Origin: Candidatus Methanoperedens sp.
GTDB taxonomy: Archaea; Halobacteriota; Methanosarcinia; Methanosarcinales; Methanoperedenaceae
NCBI GenBank assembly: GCA_026552855.1
Contig: JAPMTX010000140.1
Location: 1-55,119, forward strand
DNA length: 55,119 bases
Reading direction: 5' to 3'
The notes beneath the pieces are model-generated. The model did no database searches, had not been told where the DNA came from, and saw only the letters and a program-made list of their open reading frames with translations. The position numbers were made by a program, and so were the translations under genes. Shown one piece after another: positions 8,188-17,336 of the stretch; positions within the stretch are counted from its first letter, which is position 1; each line of letters opens with the position of its first letter.

Positions 8188-9449
8188 TTTAAGTTCCTTT
8201 GATAAGCTTCTATGGTCTTATCTATGTCGTCCTTTGAATGGACAAGCGACAGGAAATTGGTCTCGTACTGCGAAGGCGGAAGGAAGATGCCGTCAGAGAG
8301 CATTTTCTTAAAGAACGCATTGAACTTCTCTGTATCGCATTTAAGCGCATCCTGGTAATTATAGGGCATATCGCCGAAGAACACCTTGAACATGCTGCCC
8401 ACGCTGCTCACGCTGTAATCAAGACCGAGACCGCTGATGACATCTAAAAGCGCGCTGTGCAGTGAATCTCCGGCTCTGTTCACTTTCTCATGCACGTTCT
8501 CTTTTCTAAGGGTGCTGATAACAGCCAGTCCCGCGCTCATTGATACCGGACTGCCGTTGAAGGTACCTGCCTGGTATACCGCGCCTGCAGGAGAAATGTT
8601 CTCCATTATTTCGCGCTTTCCTCCTATGACACCGATATGGAAGCCCCCGCCCAGGATTTTGCCGAGCGTGGTCATGTCCGGGGTAACGCCATAGTATTCC
8701 TGCGCTCCTCCCATGGCGAGTCTGAAACCGGTAATAACTTCGTCGAATATGAGAACAACCCCGTTCTCCTCCGTCACTGCGCGTACGTCTTCGAGATACC
8801 CTTTTTTCGGGATGATGGGACCGATATTGCCGAGCACTGGCTCGATGATCACGGCAGCCACATCGTCCTTATAAGCTTCGATCGCCGCAGTCATAGCCTC
8901 GATATCGTTGTACGGTACCTGCAGGGTGTTCTTTGTGAAATCCGCAGGTACGCCTGCTGAATTCGGCGTGCCGAGCGTGGTCGCGCCCGATCCTGCCTTC
9001 ACGAGCACAGCTTCATGCGCCCCGTGGAACCCGCCCTCGATCTTTATGAACTTGTTCCTTTTTGTGAACCCCCTGGCGGCTCGAAGCGCTCCCATGGTGG
9101 CTTCAGTGCCAGTGGAGACAAAGCGCACCATCTCAATGCTGGCGTAAAGTTTGATTATTTCCTTTGCAAGAGCCACCTCAAGTTCTGTGGGCGTTCCGTA
9201 GAGCCAGCCGTCCGAGAGCTGTCTTGTGACCGCTTCCTTTATTGCAGGATGGTTATGACCCAGGAGCAGAGGTCCGTAGCCCATCACATAATCGATATAC
9301 TCATTCCCGTCGATATCCGTTATCTTTGAGCCGTTCGCCCGCTCTGTGTAGAAAGGATACGGTTTTATGGCGCGGACTGGGCTGCTCACGCCTCCGGGAA
9401 GGATCTTCTTTGCTTCTTCGAACAATCTCCTTGATTTCTCCGTATTCAT
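8184..9449 (-). CDS. hemL: Glutamate-1-semialdehyde 2,1-aminomutase
   Basis: PLP enzyme that turns glutamate-1-semialdehyde into 5-aminolevulinate in the C5 pathway. Recognisable landmarks are [18 protein letters not shown], the glycine-rich [27 protein letters not shown] and the PLP-lysine region [11 protein letters not shown]. The longer frame begins at 9542, but the conserved N terminus starts at the Met at 9449, and a TATA-like element (9473-9484 read on the minus strand) about 29 bases away suggests a nearly leaderless transcript. The 422 residues match the usual family length. First gene of the tetrapyrrole operon. Confidence 0.96.
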   Translation of the reverse strand: MNTEKSRRLFEEAKKILPGGVSSPVRAIKPYPFYTERANGSKITDIDGNEYIDYVMGYGPLLLGHNHPAIKEAVTRQLSDGWLYGTPTELEVALAKEIIKLYASIEMVRFVSTGTEATMGALRAARGFTKRNKFIKIEGGFHGAHEAVLVKAGSGATTLGTPNSAGVPADFTKNTLQVPYNDIEAMTAAIEAYKDDVAAVIIEPVLGNIGPIIPKKGYLEDVRAVTEENGVVLIFDEVITGFRLAMGGAQEYYGVTPDMTTLGKILGGGFHIGVIGGKREIMENISPAGAVYQAGTFNGSPVSMSAGLAVISTLRKENVHEKVNRAGDSLHSALLDVISGLGLDYSVSSVGSMFKVFFGDMPYNYQDALKCDTEKFNAFFKKMLSDGIFLPPSQYETNFLSLVHSKDDIDKTIEAYQRNLK

Positions 9450-9470
9450 GGGTTCTGAAATTAGGGGATA

Positions 9471-9580
9471 TACTAATATAATTTGTGATTTGGGCGCTGC
9501 ACGGCACAAAATCAAAACGAAAGTATAATATACCGAGAGCAAAATAATTTGTTAAAAACGGGGAAAAACGGCGTATATAG
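9471..9580. promoter_or_regulatory. Divergent promoter region between hemL and the cytochrome
   Basis: The intergenic DNA between two divergent genes holds several TATA-like stretches: AAATTATATTAG (minus strand, 9473-9484) for hemL, and AGTATAATATACC (9522-9533) or TATATAG (9574-9580) for the cytochrome. The spacing of the first plus-strand box would give a leader of about 40 bases; the second is too close to the start codon. Assignment is by spacing only. Confidence 0.4.
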
Positions 9581-9594
9581 TCAGGGTACCTATT

Positions 9595-10539
9595 ATGAGG
9601 ACAGCAAGAACCATCTGTTTATTGTTTATCATGGCTGCCGTGCTTACAGCTGCGGCGCATGCAGTGGAAGAGAACTTTTCAGCATCATCGCTGACAGCCA
9701 AGGATGTAAACTGCAAGAAATGCCACACAGACACCCCGCACGTCATCCATGCCAAAAAATCCGTGGATTGCGTCAACTGCCACGGCGATAAGCTATCGGT
9801 TTCAATACCGCAGTGCACGAAATGCCATGATGGTCCGATCCACAAGGTACATGCAGGTAAAGTGGCTACCCAGACATGCGCGTACTGCCACAAGAACATA
9901 GCCGGGGTACATAATGCTCTTATCAGCGAAGCTGTGTGCTCCCACTGCCACAAAGACCTGATCGATGTGCACGGGCAGAACGAATCATGTACGAAATGCC
10001 ACAAATCCCCGCCTGAGATTGTCAAGCCCGTGAAACTGGAAGGCTCGGTACTGATATGCCAGAACTGTCATCCTGCGACCAGCATTGCGACGATACACGG
10101 GGCTGTCAATGAGAAGAAGGGATGCTACGAATGCCACAGAGGAACTTCAAAAGCCCAGGGGAATGAAATACCGCACATAATCCATGCCACAAAAGTGGAC
10201 TGCAAGGGCTGCCACGAGGAGAACGGGAAAGTAGTCGTACCGCAGTGCACAAGGTGCCACGACATCGATAAGCTCCATGCGTTCAACAAGATAGGAAAGC
10301 TGACATCGCAGAGTGGATTGCAGTGCCAGGTTTGCCATCCCGGAGAATCAAAGCTATCCGCACAGCCGACCGGGCAGCCTGAATCAAAGGATACCTCAAA
10401 GCAGCAGGCTCCGGTAGAAACGGTTACAGCTGCTTCAACGCAAAATCCTGAAGGGATGAAAGTTCCAGGGTTCAGAGCCATACTGGCGATAGGGGTGCTG
10501 ACCATAGGGTACCTCCTGGTACGGAGGAGGGGCTCATAA
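9595..10539 (+). CDS. Membrane-anchored 11-heme c-type cytochrome
   Basis: An electron-transfer protein outside the membrane. After a signal peptide ending near AAAHA (residues 1-22) come eleven CXXCH heme-binding motifs in about 230 residues: CKKCH, CVNCH, CTKCH, CAYCH, CSHCH, CTKCH, CQNCH, CYECH, CKGCH, CTRCH and CQVCH, with extra histidines available as distal ligands. A Ser/Thr/Gln-rich linker then leads to one membrane helix (about 290-307) and a short basic end (RRRGS) that would remain inside. Total 314 residues. It is divergent from the hem operon. Multiheme cytochromes of this layout carry electrons across the S-layer in Methanosarcinales; its specific partner cannot be told from the sequence. 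Confidence 0.93.
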   Translation: MRTARTICLLFIMAAVLTAAAHAVEENFSASSLTAKDVNCKKCHTDTPHVIHAKKSVDCVNCHGDKLSVSIPQCTKCHDGPIHKVHAGKVATQTCAYCHKNIAGVHNALISEAVCSHCHKDLIDVHGQNESCTKCHKSPPEIVKPVKLEGSVLICQNCHPATSIATIHGAVNEKKGCYECHRGTSKAQGNEIPHIIHATKVDCKGCHEENGKVVVPQCTRCHDIDKLHAFNKIGKLTSQSGLQCQVCHPGESKLSAQPTGQPESKDTSKQQAPVETVTAASTQNPEGMKVPGFRAILAIGVLTIGYLLVRRRGS

Positions 10540-10554
10540 CGGTTTAAATACGAA

Positions 10555-10787
10555 TAATCAAGCTATCTAGGGCAAGCTCTTGCGTTCTCAGCTGGGGAAT
10601 AGAGGAGCTTTGTCCCGCAGCCAATTCAGATAGATTTTTATACAAGCAAGAGTCATTATTTAGTGGGTTAGATAACTTAATAGCAGAATTAATTGATTCA
10701 AATAAATCCATCTCCGACAGGTAGCATTAATGGAGGTGGATTTCTAAATACAAGGGGTTATCACCTTCAGATCGGGAGTGCGAAGGT
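10555..10787 (+). promoter_or_regulatory. Long structured leader before the glycosyltransferase operon
   Basis: The 276-base gap contains several strong helices. First is a three-way-junction candidate: outer stem CTATCT/AGATAG (10563-10568 with 10628-10633), inner hairpin GCAA/TTGC (10572-10575 with 10580-10583), and an 8-bp stem GCTGGGGA/TCCC-CAGC with one bulged G (10591-10598 with 10613-10621). Next is a 12-bp hairpin AAATCCATCTCC/GGAGGTGGATTT (10704-10715 with 10732-10743, one G-U). Last is ACCTTC/GAAGGT (10763-10768 with 10782-10787). A TATA-like TTTAAATA lies at 10543-10550. No known riboswitch consensus was recognised. Confidence 0.45.
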
Positions 10788-10815
10788 CAGTCTTTAAGAT
10801 TAAGTCAAAGGGTAG

Positions 10816-11895
10816 TTGGATTTGAAAGAAGTTTCTCTAATAATACCTACATACAATGAACGGGAAAATTTACCTGTTCTTATGGAGAGGATTAGCGGCT
10901 CACTAACTGGTTATGAGTATGAAGTAGTTGTTGTTGATGATAACAGTATAGATGGGACAGGGCAGCTTGCAGATGAACTCGGCGAAGAGTATCCTGTTAG
11001 AGTGATTCACCGTGCTGGTAAGGATGGATTGGCTTCAGCGGTGGTGGAAGGTTATAAACTTGCAGAGGGGGAAATCCTGGGAGTGCTCGATGCGGATCTT
11101 CAGCATCCGCCGGAAAAGATATCCATTCTGTTAAAAGAAATAAAGAATGGAAAAGATATTGCAATTGCAAGCAGATACATAAAAAACGGCGGAATTGAAA
11201 AATGGAGTTTTAAAAGGAAGATAATATCCAGAGGGTCAATAATATTGGCATACCTGATCTTTCCAAAAATCAGACCGATAAAGGACCCGCTTTCCGGATT
11301 TTTTCTAATAAAAAGAAATGTTGTTGATGATGTCAAATTGAATCCTGTTGGATACAAAATACTTCTGGAAATCCTGGTAAGAGGAAAGTACGGTAACGTG
11401 GTAGAAGTTCCTTACGTATTCCAGAACAGGAACGCAGGAAAAAGTAATTTAAATATTAAAGAGCAAATAAACTACCTGCAGCATTTGTACCTGATGGCAA
11501 AGAGCGAGGGTGAACTAAAGAGGTTGCTCAGGTTCGACCTGGTTGGAGTCAGCGGTATATTCGTCAATGAAGGAATATTATATCTCCTGACTGAACATGC
11601 CAGATGGTTTTATCTAATAAGTTCAGTTATAGCCACTCAATCTGCAATCTTGAATAACTTCATGCTCAATCATTTGTGGACGTTCAAGGAGAGAAGGAGT
11701 GAACCTGTAGGTTTATTAAACAGGCTGGGAAGGTTTGAACTCATAAGCATTGCAGGCGCCGCAGTAAGTATTGCCGTACTTTTTATACTGACAAGTTTAT
11801 TTGGTATACATTATCTTGCAAGCAATTTGATCGCGATAGCAATAGCATTCATGATCAATTTTTCGGGCAACAACCTGTGGACGTGGCGGAAATAA
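10816..11895 (+). CDS. Polyprenyl-phosphate sugar transferase (GT2) fused to a GtrA-like membrane domain
   Basis: Likely transfers a sugar from a nucleotide donor to a dolichyl/polyprenyl phosphate carrier on the inner face of the membrane, for protein or S-layer glycosylation. Residues 1-225 are a family 2 glycosyltransferase of the dolichol-phosphate mannosyltransferase type (IIPTYNERENLP, VVDDNSIDGT, VLDADLQHPPE, and QNRNAGKSN). Residues 230-359 have four membrane segments and the GtrA-type ending NNLWTWRK. The start is a TTG, with GGG at a loose distance upstream. It precedes a GT39-like gene by 89 bases, so the two probably act in one pathway. Confidence 0.88.
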   Translation: MDLKEVSLIIPTYNERENLPVLMERISGSLTGYEYEVVVVDDNSIDGTGQLADELGEEYPVRVIHRAGKDGLASAVVEGYKLAEGEILGVLDADLQHPPEKISILLKEIKNGKDIAIASRYIKNGGIEKWSFKRKIISRGSIILAYLIFPKIRPIKDPLSGFFLIKRNVVDDVKLNPVGYKILLEILVRGKYGNVVEVPYVFQNRNAGKSNLNIKEQINYLQHLYLMAKSEGELKRLLRFDLVGVSGIFVNEGILYLLTEHARWFYLISSVIATQSAILNNFMLNHLWTFKERRSEPVGLLNRLGRFELISIAGAAVSIAVLFILTSLFGIHYLASNLIAIAIAFMINFSGNNLWTWRK

Positions 11896-11984
11896 CCGGG
11901 AGAAACCTGCTGCCACTGACCATAAGGATTATACCCTTCCGTAACTATTGTATTCTCATTGTCCGGGATTGGGGAGGTTAAAAC

Positions 11985-13586
11985 ATGGCACTGGTATCGA
12001 TTAATTTTATTCGTAAAATCATAGAAAACAACTTAGTTATTGTATTGCTGCTCATTGGTATAAGTGCACGGGTTCTCTTGTTTGGGAGTATCCCGCCGGG
12101 ATTAAACCAGGATGAAGCCTCTACCGGGTACGATGCATACGCCATCCTGAATTATGGGATGGACAGGAACGGATTTCACAATCCGGTACACATTACATCC
12201 TGGGGCAGCGGTCAAAGCGCATTATATGTTTATTTTGCCATGCCGTTTATTGCTCTGTTCGGGTTGAATGTCATGGCTATCAGAGCTGTTAACCTGGTAT
12301 TTGGTATAATCTCTCTTCTTGTATTTTATTTTCTTGTGAAGAGGGTCTCTAACAGACCAGTGGCACTATTATCCTTATTCCTGCTGGTAATCAGCCCGTG
12401 GCATATAATGATGTCGAGATGGGCGATCGATGCAAACTTGTTCCCGTCAGTTTTTTTAATGGCTGTCTTCTTATTAGTATTATCGTTTGACGACAAACGT
12501 TTTCTGCCCGCATCGCTGTTCGTGTTCGCATTATCCCTTTATGCATATCCTACGGCATTTTTTATTATTCCAATCTACCTGCTGGTCGTTCTTTCATACC
12601 TGCTGTACCATAAAAAAATAGATATCAAAAACGATTTTAAAAACCTGGGTACAGGTATACTGCTTTTCGCTTTTACGGCTTTACCCATTTTTCTGTTCGT
12701 GATTATCAACTATTTTAAAATGGATTCGATACATACAGCATTATTTTCAGTTCCAAGATTGACAGGTCCTCCAAGATTCAGTGTGGCTTCTTCGCTGTTT
12801 AATAGCGATTCCCAGGGCGGCTTTTACCAGAATATCATAGAGGTGCTTAAAATAATAATCAACCAGGACGACGGTCTGATCTGGAACTCAATACCAGAAT
12901 ATGGTTATATGTTCCTGTTCAGTTTGCCCTTTTTAGTCGTCGGCTTTTTGAAATTAGTTTCAGAGAATGTATTTTCAAAAACAAGAAAATTCGAAAAAAG
13001 TTTTGTTTTTTTAGCATGGCTGGCAGTTTCTTTCTTATTAGGATCTTTATTAACCCCACCTAACATAAACAGAATAAATATCCTCTTTATCCCGTTAATT
13101 TTTCTTATCGCTGCGGGCATTTATTATGTCGTACAAAACTTCAGATATTTTACTGTGCCCATAATAATATTATATGTAGTATCGTTTTCCATGTTCTCTT
13201 TCAACTATTTCTCCGCCTATCCTGAAAAGACAGAGCAGACATTTTTTGAATCGTTTGGAGAGGCAATTAATTATGCATCTGATTATGCATCGGAGAGACC
13301 AGATGCAAGGATATATGTAACGAATCAGGTGAATATGCCGTATATCTACGTATTGTTTTACCAGAGAATCAATCCTGAAATATTTAAGAGCTCTGTGAAA
13401 TTCTACAATCCGGGCGCTGAGTTCCAGCGGGTTGAATCATTCGGGAGATACAGGTTTGGGATTAATGACGTAGATCGATACGAGAACGCAGTTTACATTA
13501 TACATAACTCTGAAGAGGAGAAATTTGATAAAAGTGATTTTACGGTTAAGAGATTTAAGTATTATTCTGTCATGACCAGGAAATGA
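11985..13586 (+). CDS. GT39/ArnT-like membrane glycosyltransferase
   Basis: A 533-residue integral membrane protein of the mannosyltransferase/ArnT (GT-C) superfamily, which moves sugars from lipid-phosphate carriers to acceptors on the outside. It has about ten to twelve membrane helices and the typical acidic pair in the first external loop (PGLNQDEASTGYDAY), followed by a loop with SWGSGQSALYVYF and a soluble C-terminal domain (about 415-533). A clear GGGGAGGT ribosome binding site precedes the ATG. Together with the preceding lipid-phosphate sugar synthase it forms a likely surface glycosylation pair; acceptor unknown, the S-layer protein being one candidate. Confidence 0.82.
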   Translation: MALVSINFIRKIIENNLVIVLLLIGISARVLLFGSIPPGLNQDEASTGYDAYAILNYGMDRNGFHNPVHITSWGSGQSALYVYFAMPFIALFGLNVMAIRAVNLVFGIISLLVFYFLVKRVSNRPVALLSLFLLVISPWHIMMSRWAIDANLFPSVFLMAVFLLVLSFDDKRFLPASLFVFALSLYAYPTAFFIIPIYLLVVLSYLLYHKKIDIKNDFKNLGTGILLFAFTALPIFLFVIINYFKMDSIHTALFSVPRLTGPPRFSVASSLFNSDSQGGFYQNIIEVLKIIINQDDGLIWNSIPEYGYMFLFSLPFLVVGFLKLVSENVFSKTRKFEKSFVFLAWLAVSFLLGSLLTPPNINRINILFIPLIFLIAAGIYYVVQNFRYFTVPIIILYVVSFSMFSFNYFSAYPEKTEQTFFESFGEAINYASDYASERPDARIYVTNQVNMPYIYVLFYQRINPEIFKSSVKFYNPGAEFQRVESFGRYRFGINDVDRYENAVYIIHNSEEEKFDKSDFTVKRFKYYSVMTRK

Positions 13587-13647
13587 GCAGGATATTTATT
13601 TATTCTTTCAAGCCAAATATCCCCGCAGGATTTGAAGAGGTGAGGCA

Positions 13648-14379
13648 ATGAAACAGGTACAGATAACACTGACGCCCCGGGAATCAAAGCGGATCATAGC
13701 GATGGGAGTAAAAAGGCTCCCGGTCGTAGAACGGGCGATGAAGAAAGGAACAATACTGATAGCCCTCGGCACCACCAATGCGTACGTTGCAGAGGAGCTT
13801 ACAGGAAAGAGAATAGACCATGAGAGATATGCGGCAGGCTATATCGATGAGACCACTACAGTCGTCCCGAACGATAAGCGCCTGCCCGCTATCGCGCTGC
13901 GGGACGGGATGCAGGTTGAGGCTGAGGGCATCATAGACAAGATGGGCGCGCAGGATGTGGTCATCAAGGGAGCAAATGCCCTCGACCCTCACAACGTGGC
14001 TGGCGTGATGGTGGCAAACCCGGTCGGCGGTACAACGGGAAGTATCCTGGGCATTGTCATGGCGCGAGGGGTCAACCTCGTTATCCCTGTAGGTCTTGAG
14101 AAATCCATACCATACTCGGTGCTTGAGATCTCAAAGAGAATAGGTATCCAGCGCTTCAGTAAAGCCACAGGGCTTCCTGTGGGAATGATACCGCTATGCG
14201 GAACAGTGGTCACAGAGGTAACTGCGCTTTCGCTTCTCGGCGCTGAGGATGTTTTCCCGATAGGCGCAGGGGGTATAAACAGCGGCGAAGGCTCCGTAAC
14301 CCTGTGCGTCGTCGGAGATAAGGCTGATGAGATCTTCGAGCTTGTGAAGAAGGTAAAAGAGAACACGGGAGAGCTGTAG
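13648..14379 (+). CDS. Conserved archaeal protein of unknown function
   Basis: A 243-residue soluble protein with many glycine-rich turns (VANPVGGTTGSILGIV, PIGAGGINSGEGSV) and an alternating beta/alpha pattern. I recognise it as the kind of conserved hypothetical found across methanogens but cannot name a family or reaction. No signal peptide, membrane helix or metal motif is evident. AAGAGGTGAGGCA upstream of the ATG provides a good ribosome binding site. It ends 24 bases before the 3' end of the oppositely oriented initiator tRNA. Confidence 0.8.
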   Translation: MKQVQITLTPRESKRIIAMGVKRLPVVERAMKKGTILIALGTTNAYVAEELTGKRIDHERYAAGYIDETTTVVPNDKRLPAIALRDGMQVEAEGIIDKMGAQDVVIKGANALDPHNVAGVMVANPVGGTTGSILGIVMARGVNLVIPVGLEKSIPYSVLEISKRIGIQRFSKATGLPVGMIPLCGTVVTEVTALSLLGAEDVFPIGAGGINSGEGSVTLCVVGDKADEIFELVKKVKENTGEL

Positions 14380-14403
14380 GGCGAGATCAATAAAAATTCA
14401 CAA

Positions 14404-14478
14404 TAGCGGGGCATGGATTCGAACCATGGATCTACGGGTTATGAGCCCGTCGGGATTTCCTGACTACCCTACCCCGCT
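14404..14478 (-). tRNA. Initiator tRNA-Met (CAT)
   Basis: Read on the minus strand it folds as a 75-nt cloverleaf: acceptor AGCGGGG/CCCCGCT with discriminator A, D arm, anticodon loop CTCATAA in a stem with three consecutive G-C pairs (GGG/CCC), and T arm with GGTTCGAATCC. The first base A pairing to T in the acceptor and the three G-C pairs below the anticodon mark it as the archaeal initiator. No intron and no encoded CCA. Confidence 0.97.
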
Positions 14479-14602
14479 GCGGGAGGGAAAATAGTATACC
14501 CTCAATTGGAACGATTGCTGATAAAGACTTCGGTTATAATTTTTCAGGATGTAGATTGAGAAGTTTAATAATCCTTGAACATTCATAAGGTTATAAAAGA
14601 AC

Positions 14603-15604
14603 ATGCATTATGCGATCGAGACTGAAAAGATAACCAAGGAATTCGGAGACATTACCGCTGTAAACAATATCAGCATCAAGGTTGAACCGGGAGAGCTGTT
14701 CGGTCTTCTGGGTCCAAACGGCGCCGGGAAAACGACCCTGATAAACATGCTGTCCACCATGTCCGACCCCTCATCCGGAAGTGCGAAAGTCTGGGGTTTT
14801 GACGTGCAGAGGGATGCCTCTGCGGTCAGGCAGAATATCGGCATAGTATTCCAGGATACCACGCTGGATGACCGCCTCACAGGCAGGGAGAACCTTGACC
14901 TGCACGGCAGGCTCTACGGCATGGACGGCAAGACCAGGAGAAAAAGGATCGAGGAGGTACTTTCCCTTGTCGAGCTGGCAGATAGAGCCGATGCGATAGT
15001 GAAAACCTATTCAGGCGGGATGATGAGGCGCCTTGAGATCGCGCGCGGGCTCATGCACCATCCCCATGTCCTGTTCCTTGACGAGCCTACCCTGGGGCTT
15101 GATCCGCAGACGAGGAACCATATCTGGGAATACATAAAGACGCTGAACAGGGAGGAGGGAGTGACCATTGTGCTCACAACCCACTATATGGAAGAGGCTG
15201 ACCACCTGTGCGGCAGGATAGCTATAATAGACCACGGCGAGATTGTAGCGCTCGATACACCGGAAGCGTTAAAAGACAGGCTTGGAGGGGATGTTATCAC
15301 CCTTGAGGCAGGAAGTCCTGACGATATTGCAAGATTATGCGAGGTCTATCAGAACAACGGGTGCGCAAACATTGTCTCCCGGCAGAAGAAAGAGATATTT
15401 GTTACGGTCAAGGAAGGCGAGCGGCAGATACCCCATATACTCAACCTTGCTTCAAAAGCAGGCATCCCCATCCTGTCTGTAAGCCTTCGGAAACCCACAC
15501 TGGACGATGTGTTCCTCCACCACACAGGAAGAGCGATAAGGGATAATAAGGAAGTCAGCGAGATCGAGCAGGTCGGGTACAGGATACGGGCGCGGAGGAA
15601 ATAA
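14603..15604 (+). CDS. ABC transporter ATP-binding protein (DrrA family)
   Basis: Energises export through the permease encoded directly after it. The 333 residues contain Walker A (GPNGAGKTT, about 37-45), Q-loop, the ABC signature YSGGMMRRLEIARGL, Walker B (VLFLDEPTLGLD) and the H-loop histidine (TTHYMEEADHLC). The C-terminal about 100 residues form the DrrA-type extension. The stop and the permease start overlap by one base, so the pair is co-translated. Related exporters move drugs, lipids or antibiotics; the substrate here is unknown. Confidence 0.93.
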   Translation: MHYAIETEKITKEFGDITAVNNISIKVEPGELFGLLGPNGAGKTTLINMLSTMSDPSSGSAKVWGFDVQRDASAVRQNIGIVFQDTTLDDRLTGRENLDLHGRLYGMDGKTRRKRIEEVLSLVELADRADAIVKTYSGGMMRRLEIARGLMHHPHVLFLDEPTLGLDPQTRNHIWEYIKTLNREEGVTIVLTTHYMEEADHLCGRIAIIDHGEIVALDTPEALKDRLGGDVITLEAGSPDDIARLCEVYQNNGCANIVSRQKKEIFVTVKEGERQIPHILNLASKAGIPILSVSLRKPTLDDVFLHHTGRAIRDNKEVSEIEQVGYRIRARRK

Positions 15605-16368
15605 TGGTGAAAAAAGCCATCAATACCGTTTATACCATGTGGCTGAGGGAGATGATACGGTTTGAGCGCTCAAAGACGCGAATAATAGGAGCACTTGCTA
15701 CCCCTCTTTTCTTCCTTGTTATTTTAGGTACCGGTTTCAGTTCTGTTTTCCAGTTCCGGGGAGGCGGCACTGTCAATATCGGTTTCTTCGCGCCTGGTTT
15801 TATAGGCATGACCATTCTCTTCTCCTCTCTCCTCGGAGGCGTGTCCATAATATGGGACAGGGAATTCGGGTTCCTTAAAGAGATATTGATCGCGCCGGTC
15901 AGCCGTTTCTTCGTAGCGCTCGGTAAAGCCATAGGCGGCGTCACGACAGCCATGATCCAGGGTGTTCTTATCATGGTTATCGCATGGTTCATCGGGGTTA
16001 AATACGAGTCCCTCATTGGCGTCCTGGCGGCTGTCGTTGTTATGTTCCTCTCAGGCATAGGGTTCATGGGTCTTGGCATTGCGCTTGCTTCCAAGATCGA
16101 CAGCCACGAAGGGTTCCAGATGGTCATGAGTTTCCTGACCATGCCGCTTGTCCTGCTAAGCGGGACGTTTTTCCCGATATCAAGGCTTCCTGGCTGGCTG
16201 AGCGTCCTCGTTTACCTAAATCCACTGACGTACGGCGTTGAGGCTCTCAGGTGGTATCTGCTTGGCAGTTCTACCGTACCGATCGAGCATAGCATTGGGG
16301 TTCTCGTACTGTTCGCCCTTGCGATGATAACGCTGGGCGGGAAGTTATTCGGAAAAATGAGGATCTAA
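15604..16368 (+). CDS. ABC-2 type transporter permease
   Basis: Membrane partner of the preceding ATPase. The 254-residue protein has six predicted helices and the ABC-2 pattern: a cytoplasmic N-terminal WLREMIRFERSK, then a coupling region REFGFLKEILIAPVSR, and SGTFFPISRLPGWL before the last pair of helices with YLNPLTYGVEALR. These landmarks are typical of DrrB-like permeases. It is followed after one base by cofD, so the three genes may share a transcript even though cofD has an unrelated job. Confidence 0.92.
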   Translation: MVKKAINTVYTMWLREMIRFERSKTRIIGALATPLFFLVILGTGFSSVFQFRGGGTVNIGFFAPGFIGMTILFSSLLGGVSIIWDREFGFLKEILIAPVSRFFVALGKAIGGVTTAMIQGVLIMVIAWFIGVKYESLIGVLAAVVVMFLSGIGFMGLGIALASKIDSHEGFQMVMSFLTMPLVLLSGTFFPISRLPGWLSVLVYLNPLTYGVEALRWYLLGSSTVPIEHSIGVLVLFALAMITLGGKLFGKMRI

Positions 16369-16369
16369 T

Positions 16370-17281
16370 ATGATCGTTCTATCAGGCGGGACAGGTACGC
16401 CAAAGCTGCTACAGGGTTTGCGGCTGCTAATACCGGATGAAAAAATAACAGTAATAGTGAATACTGCAGAGGATATCACGGTTTCAGGGAATCTCGTTAC
16501 CCCTGATCTTGATACTGTGCTTTACCTTTTCTCAGGGCAACTGGACGATGCAAAATGGTGGGGTATCAAGAACGATACCTTCCATACGTACCATGCTTTA
16601 AAAAAACTCGGCATCAGCGAAAAGCTCATGATAGGCGACACTGACCGCGCCGCTCATATTTTTCGCTCGGAATTGATGGGAAAAGGAGCGAGCCTGACAG
16701 AAGCTACCCTGCAGCTATCCATGAGGCTGGGAATAAAAGCCCGGATTCTTCCCATGTGCGATGAAAAAGTGGACACGATGATCAACACGCTGCAGGGACT
16801 CGTGCATTTCCAGGATTTCTGGGTGGGGGCGCGCGGTGAGCCAGAGGTTATGGGTCTTCATATCGAAGGCATAGAGGGAGCCAAGCCTTCAGAAGAGGTT
16901 TTAGAAGCCCTTAGCTCTGAGGATAACGTGATAATCGGACCGAGCAACCCGATAACAAGCATTGGTCCGATACTGGCGGTAAAAGGTATGCGGAAAATAC
17001 TGGCGCAGAAAAAGGTAATCGCGGTAAGCCCGATTATCGGGGATTCGCCTGTGAGCGGTCCTGCCGGGAAATTGATGGCAGCGAAAGGATTTCCCGTCTC
17101 TTCGGCTGGTGTGGCTGAATGTTATGGGGATATCCTGGATGCCATGGTTATCGACCAGAGGGATACTGCAAATGAGAGGGACTCTCCTGTAAGAACTGTG
17201 CGGTGCGATACCCTGATGACATCGATCGAGAAAAGCAAGGCTCTCGCAGGGTGTGTGCTTGGGCTTTTTGGAACTTTTTAA
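16370..17281 (+). CDS. cofD: 2-phospho-L-lactate transferase (coenzyme F420 biosynthesis)
   Basis: Transfers the phospholactyl group from LPPG to the deazaflavin Fo, giving F420-0, the core of the hydride carrier used in methanogenesis and methane oxidation. The 303 residues start with the family motif LSGGTGTPKLLQGL and contain VNTAEDITVSGNLVTPDLD, GDTDRAAHI and IGPSNPITSIGPIL, all typical of CofD. Soluble, no signal. The ATG follows the permease stop by one base. Its presence ties the window to an F420-using archaeon. Confidence 0.96.
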   Translation: MIVLSGGTGTPKLLQGLRLLIPDEKITVIVNTAEDITVSGNLVTPDLDTVLYLFSGQLDDAKWWGIKNDTFHTYHALKKLGISEKLMIGDTDRAAHIFRSELMGKGASLTEATLQLSMRLGIKARILPMCDEKVDTMINTLQGLVHFQDFWVGARGEPEVMGLHIEGIEGAKPSEEVLEALSSEDNVIIGPSNPITSIGPILAVKGMRKILAQKKVIAVSPIIGDSPVSGPAGKLMAAKGFPVSSAGVAECYGDILDAMVIDQRDTANERDSPVRTVRCDTLMTSIEKSKALAGCVLGLFGTF

Positions 17282-17336
17282 AGCAGGTGAACAGTAAGTT
17301 ATTTAAACCAATATGTAAAATATAATTATCATTATA

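Noticed and set aside
10555-10787. Known riboswitch class for the leader RNA
   Set aside because: Compared by eye with TPP, cobalamin, SAM, glycine, fluoride and c-di-GMP consensus motifs; none fits.
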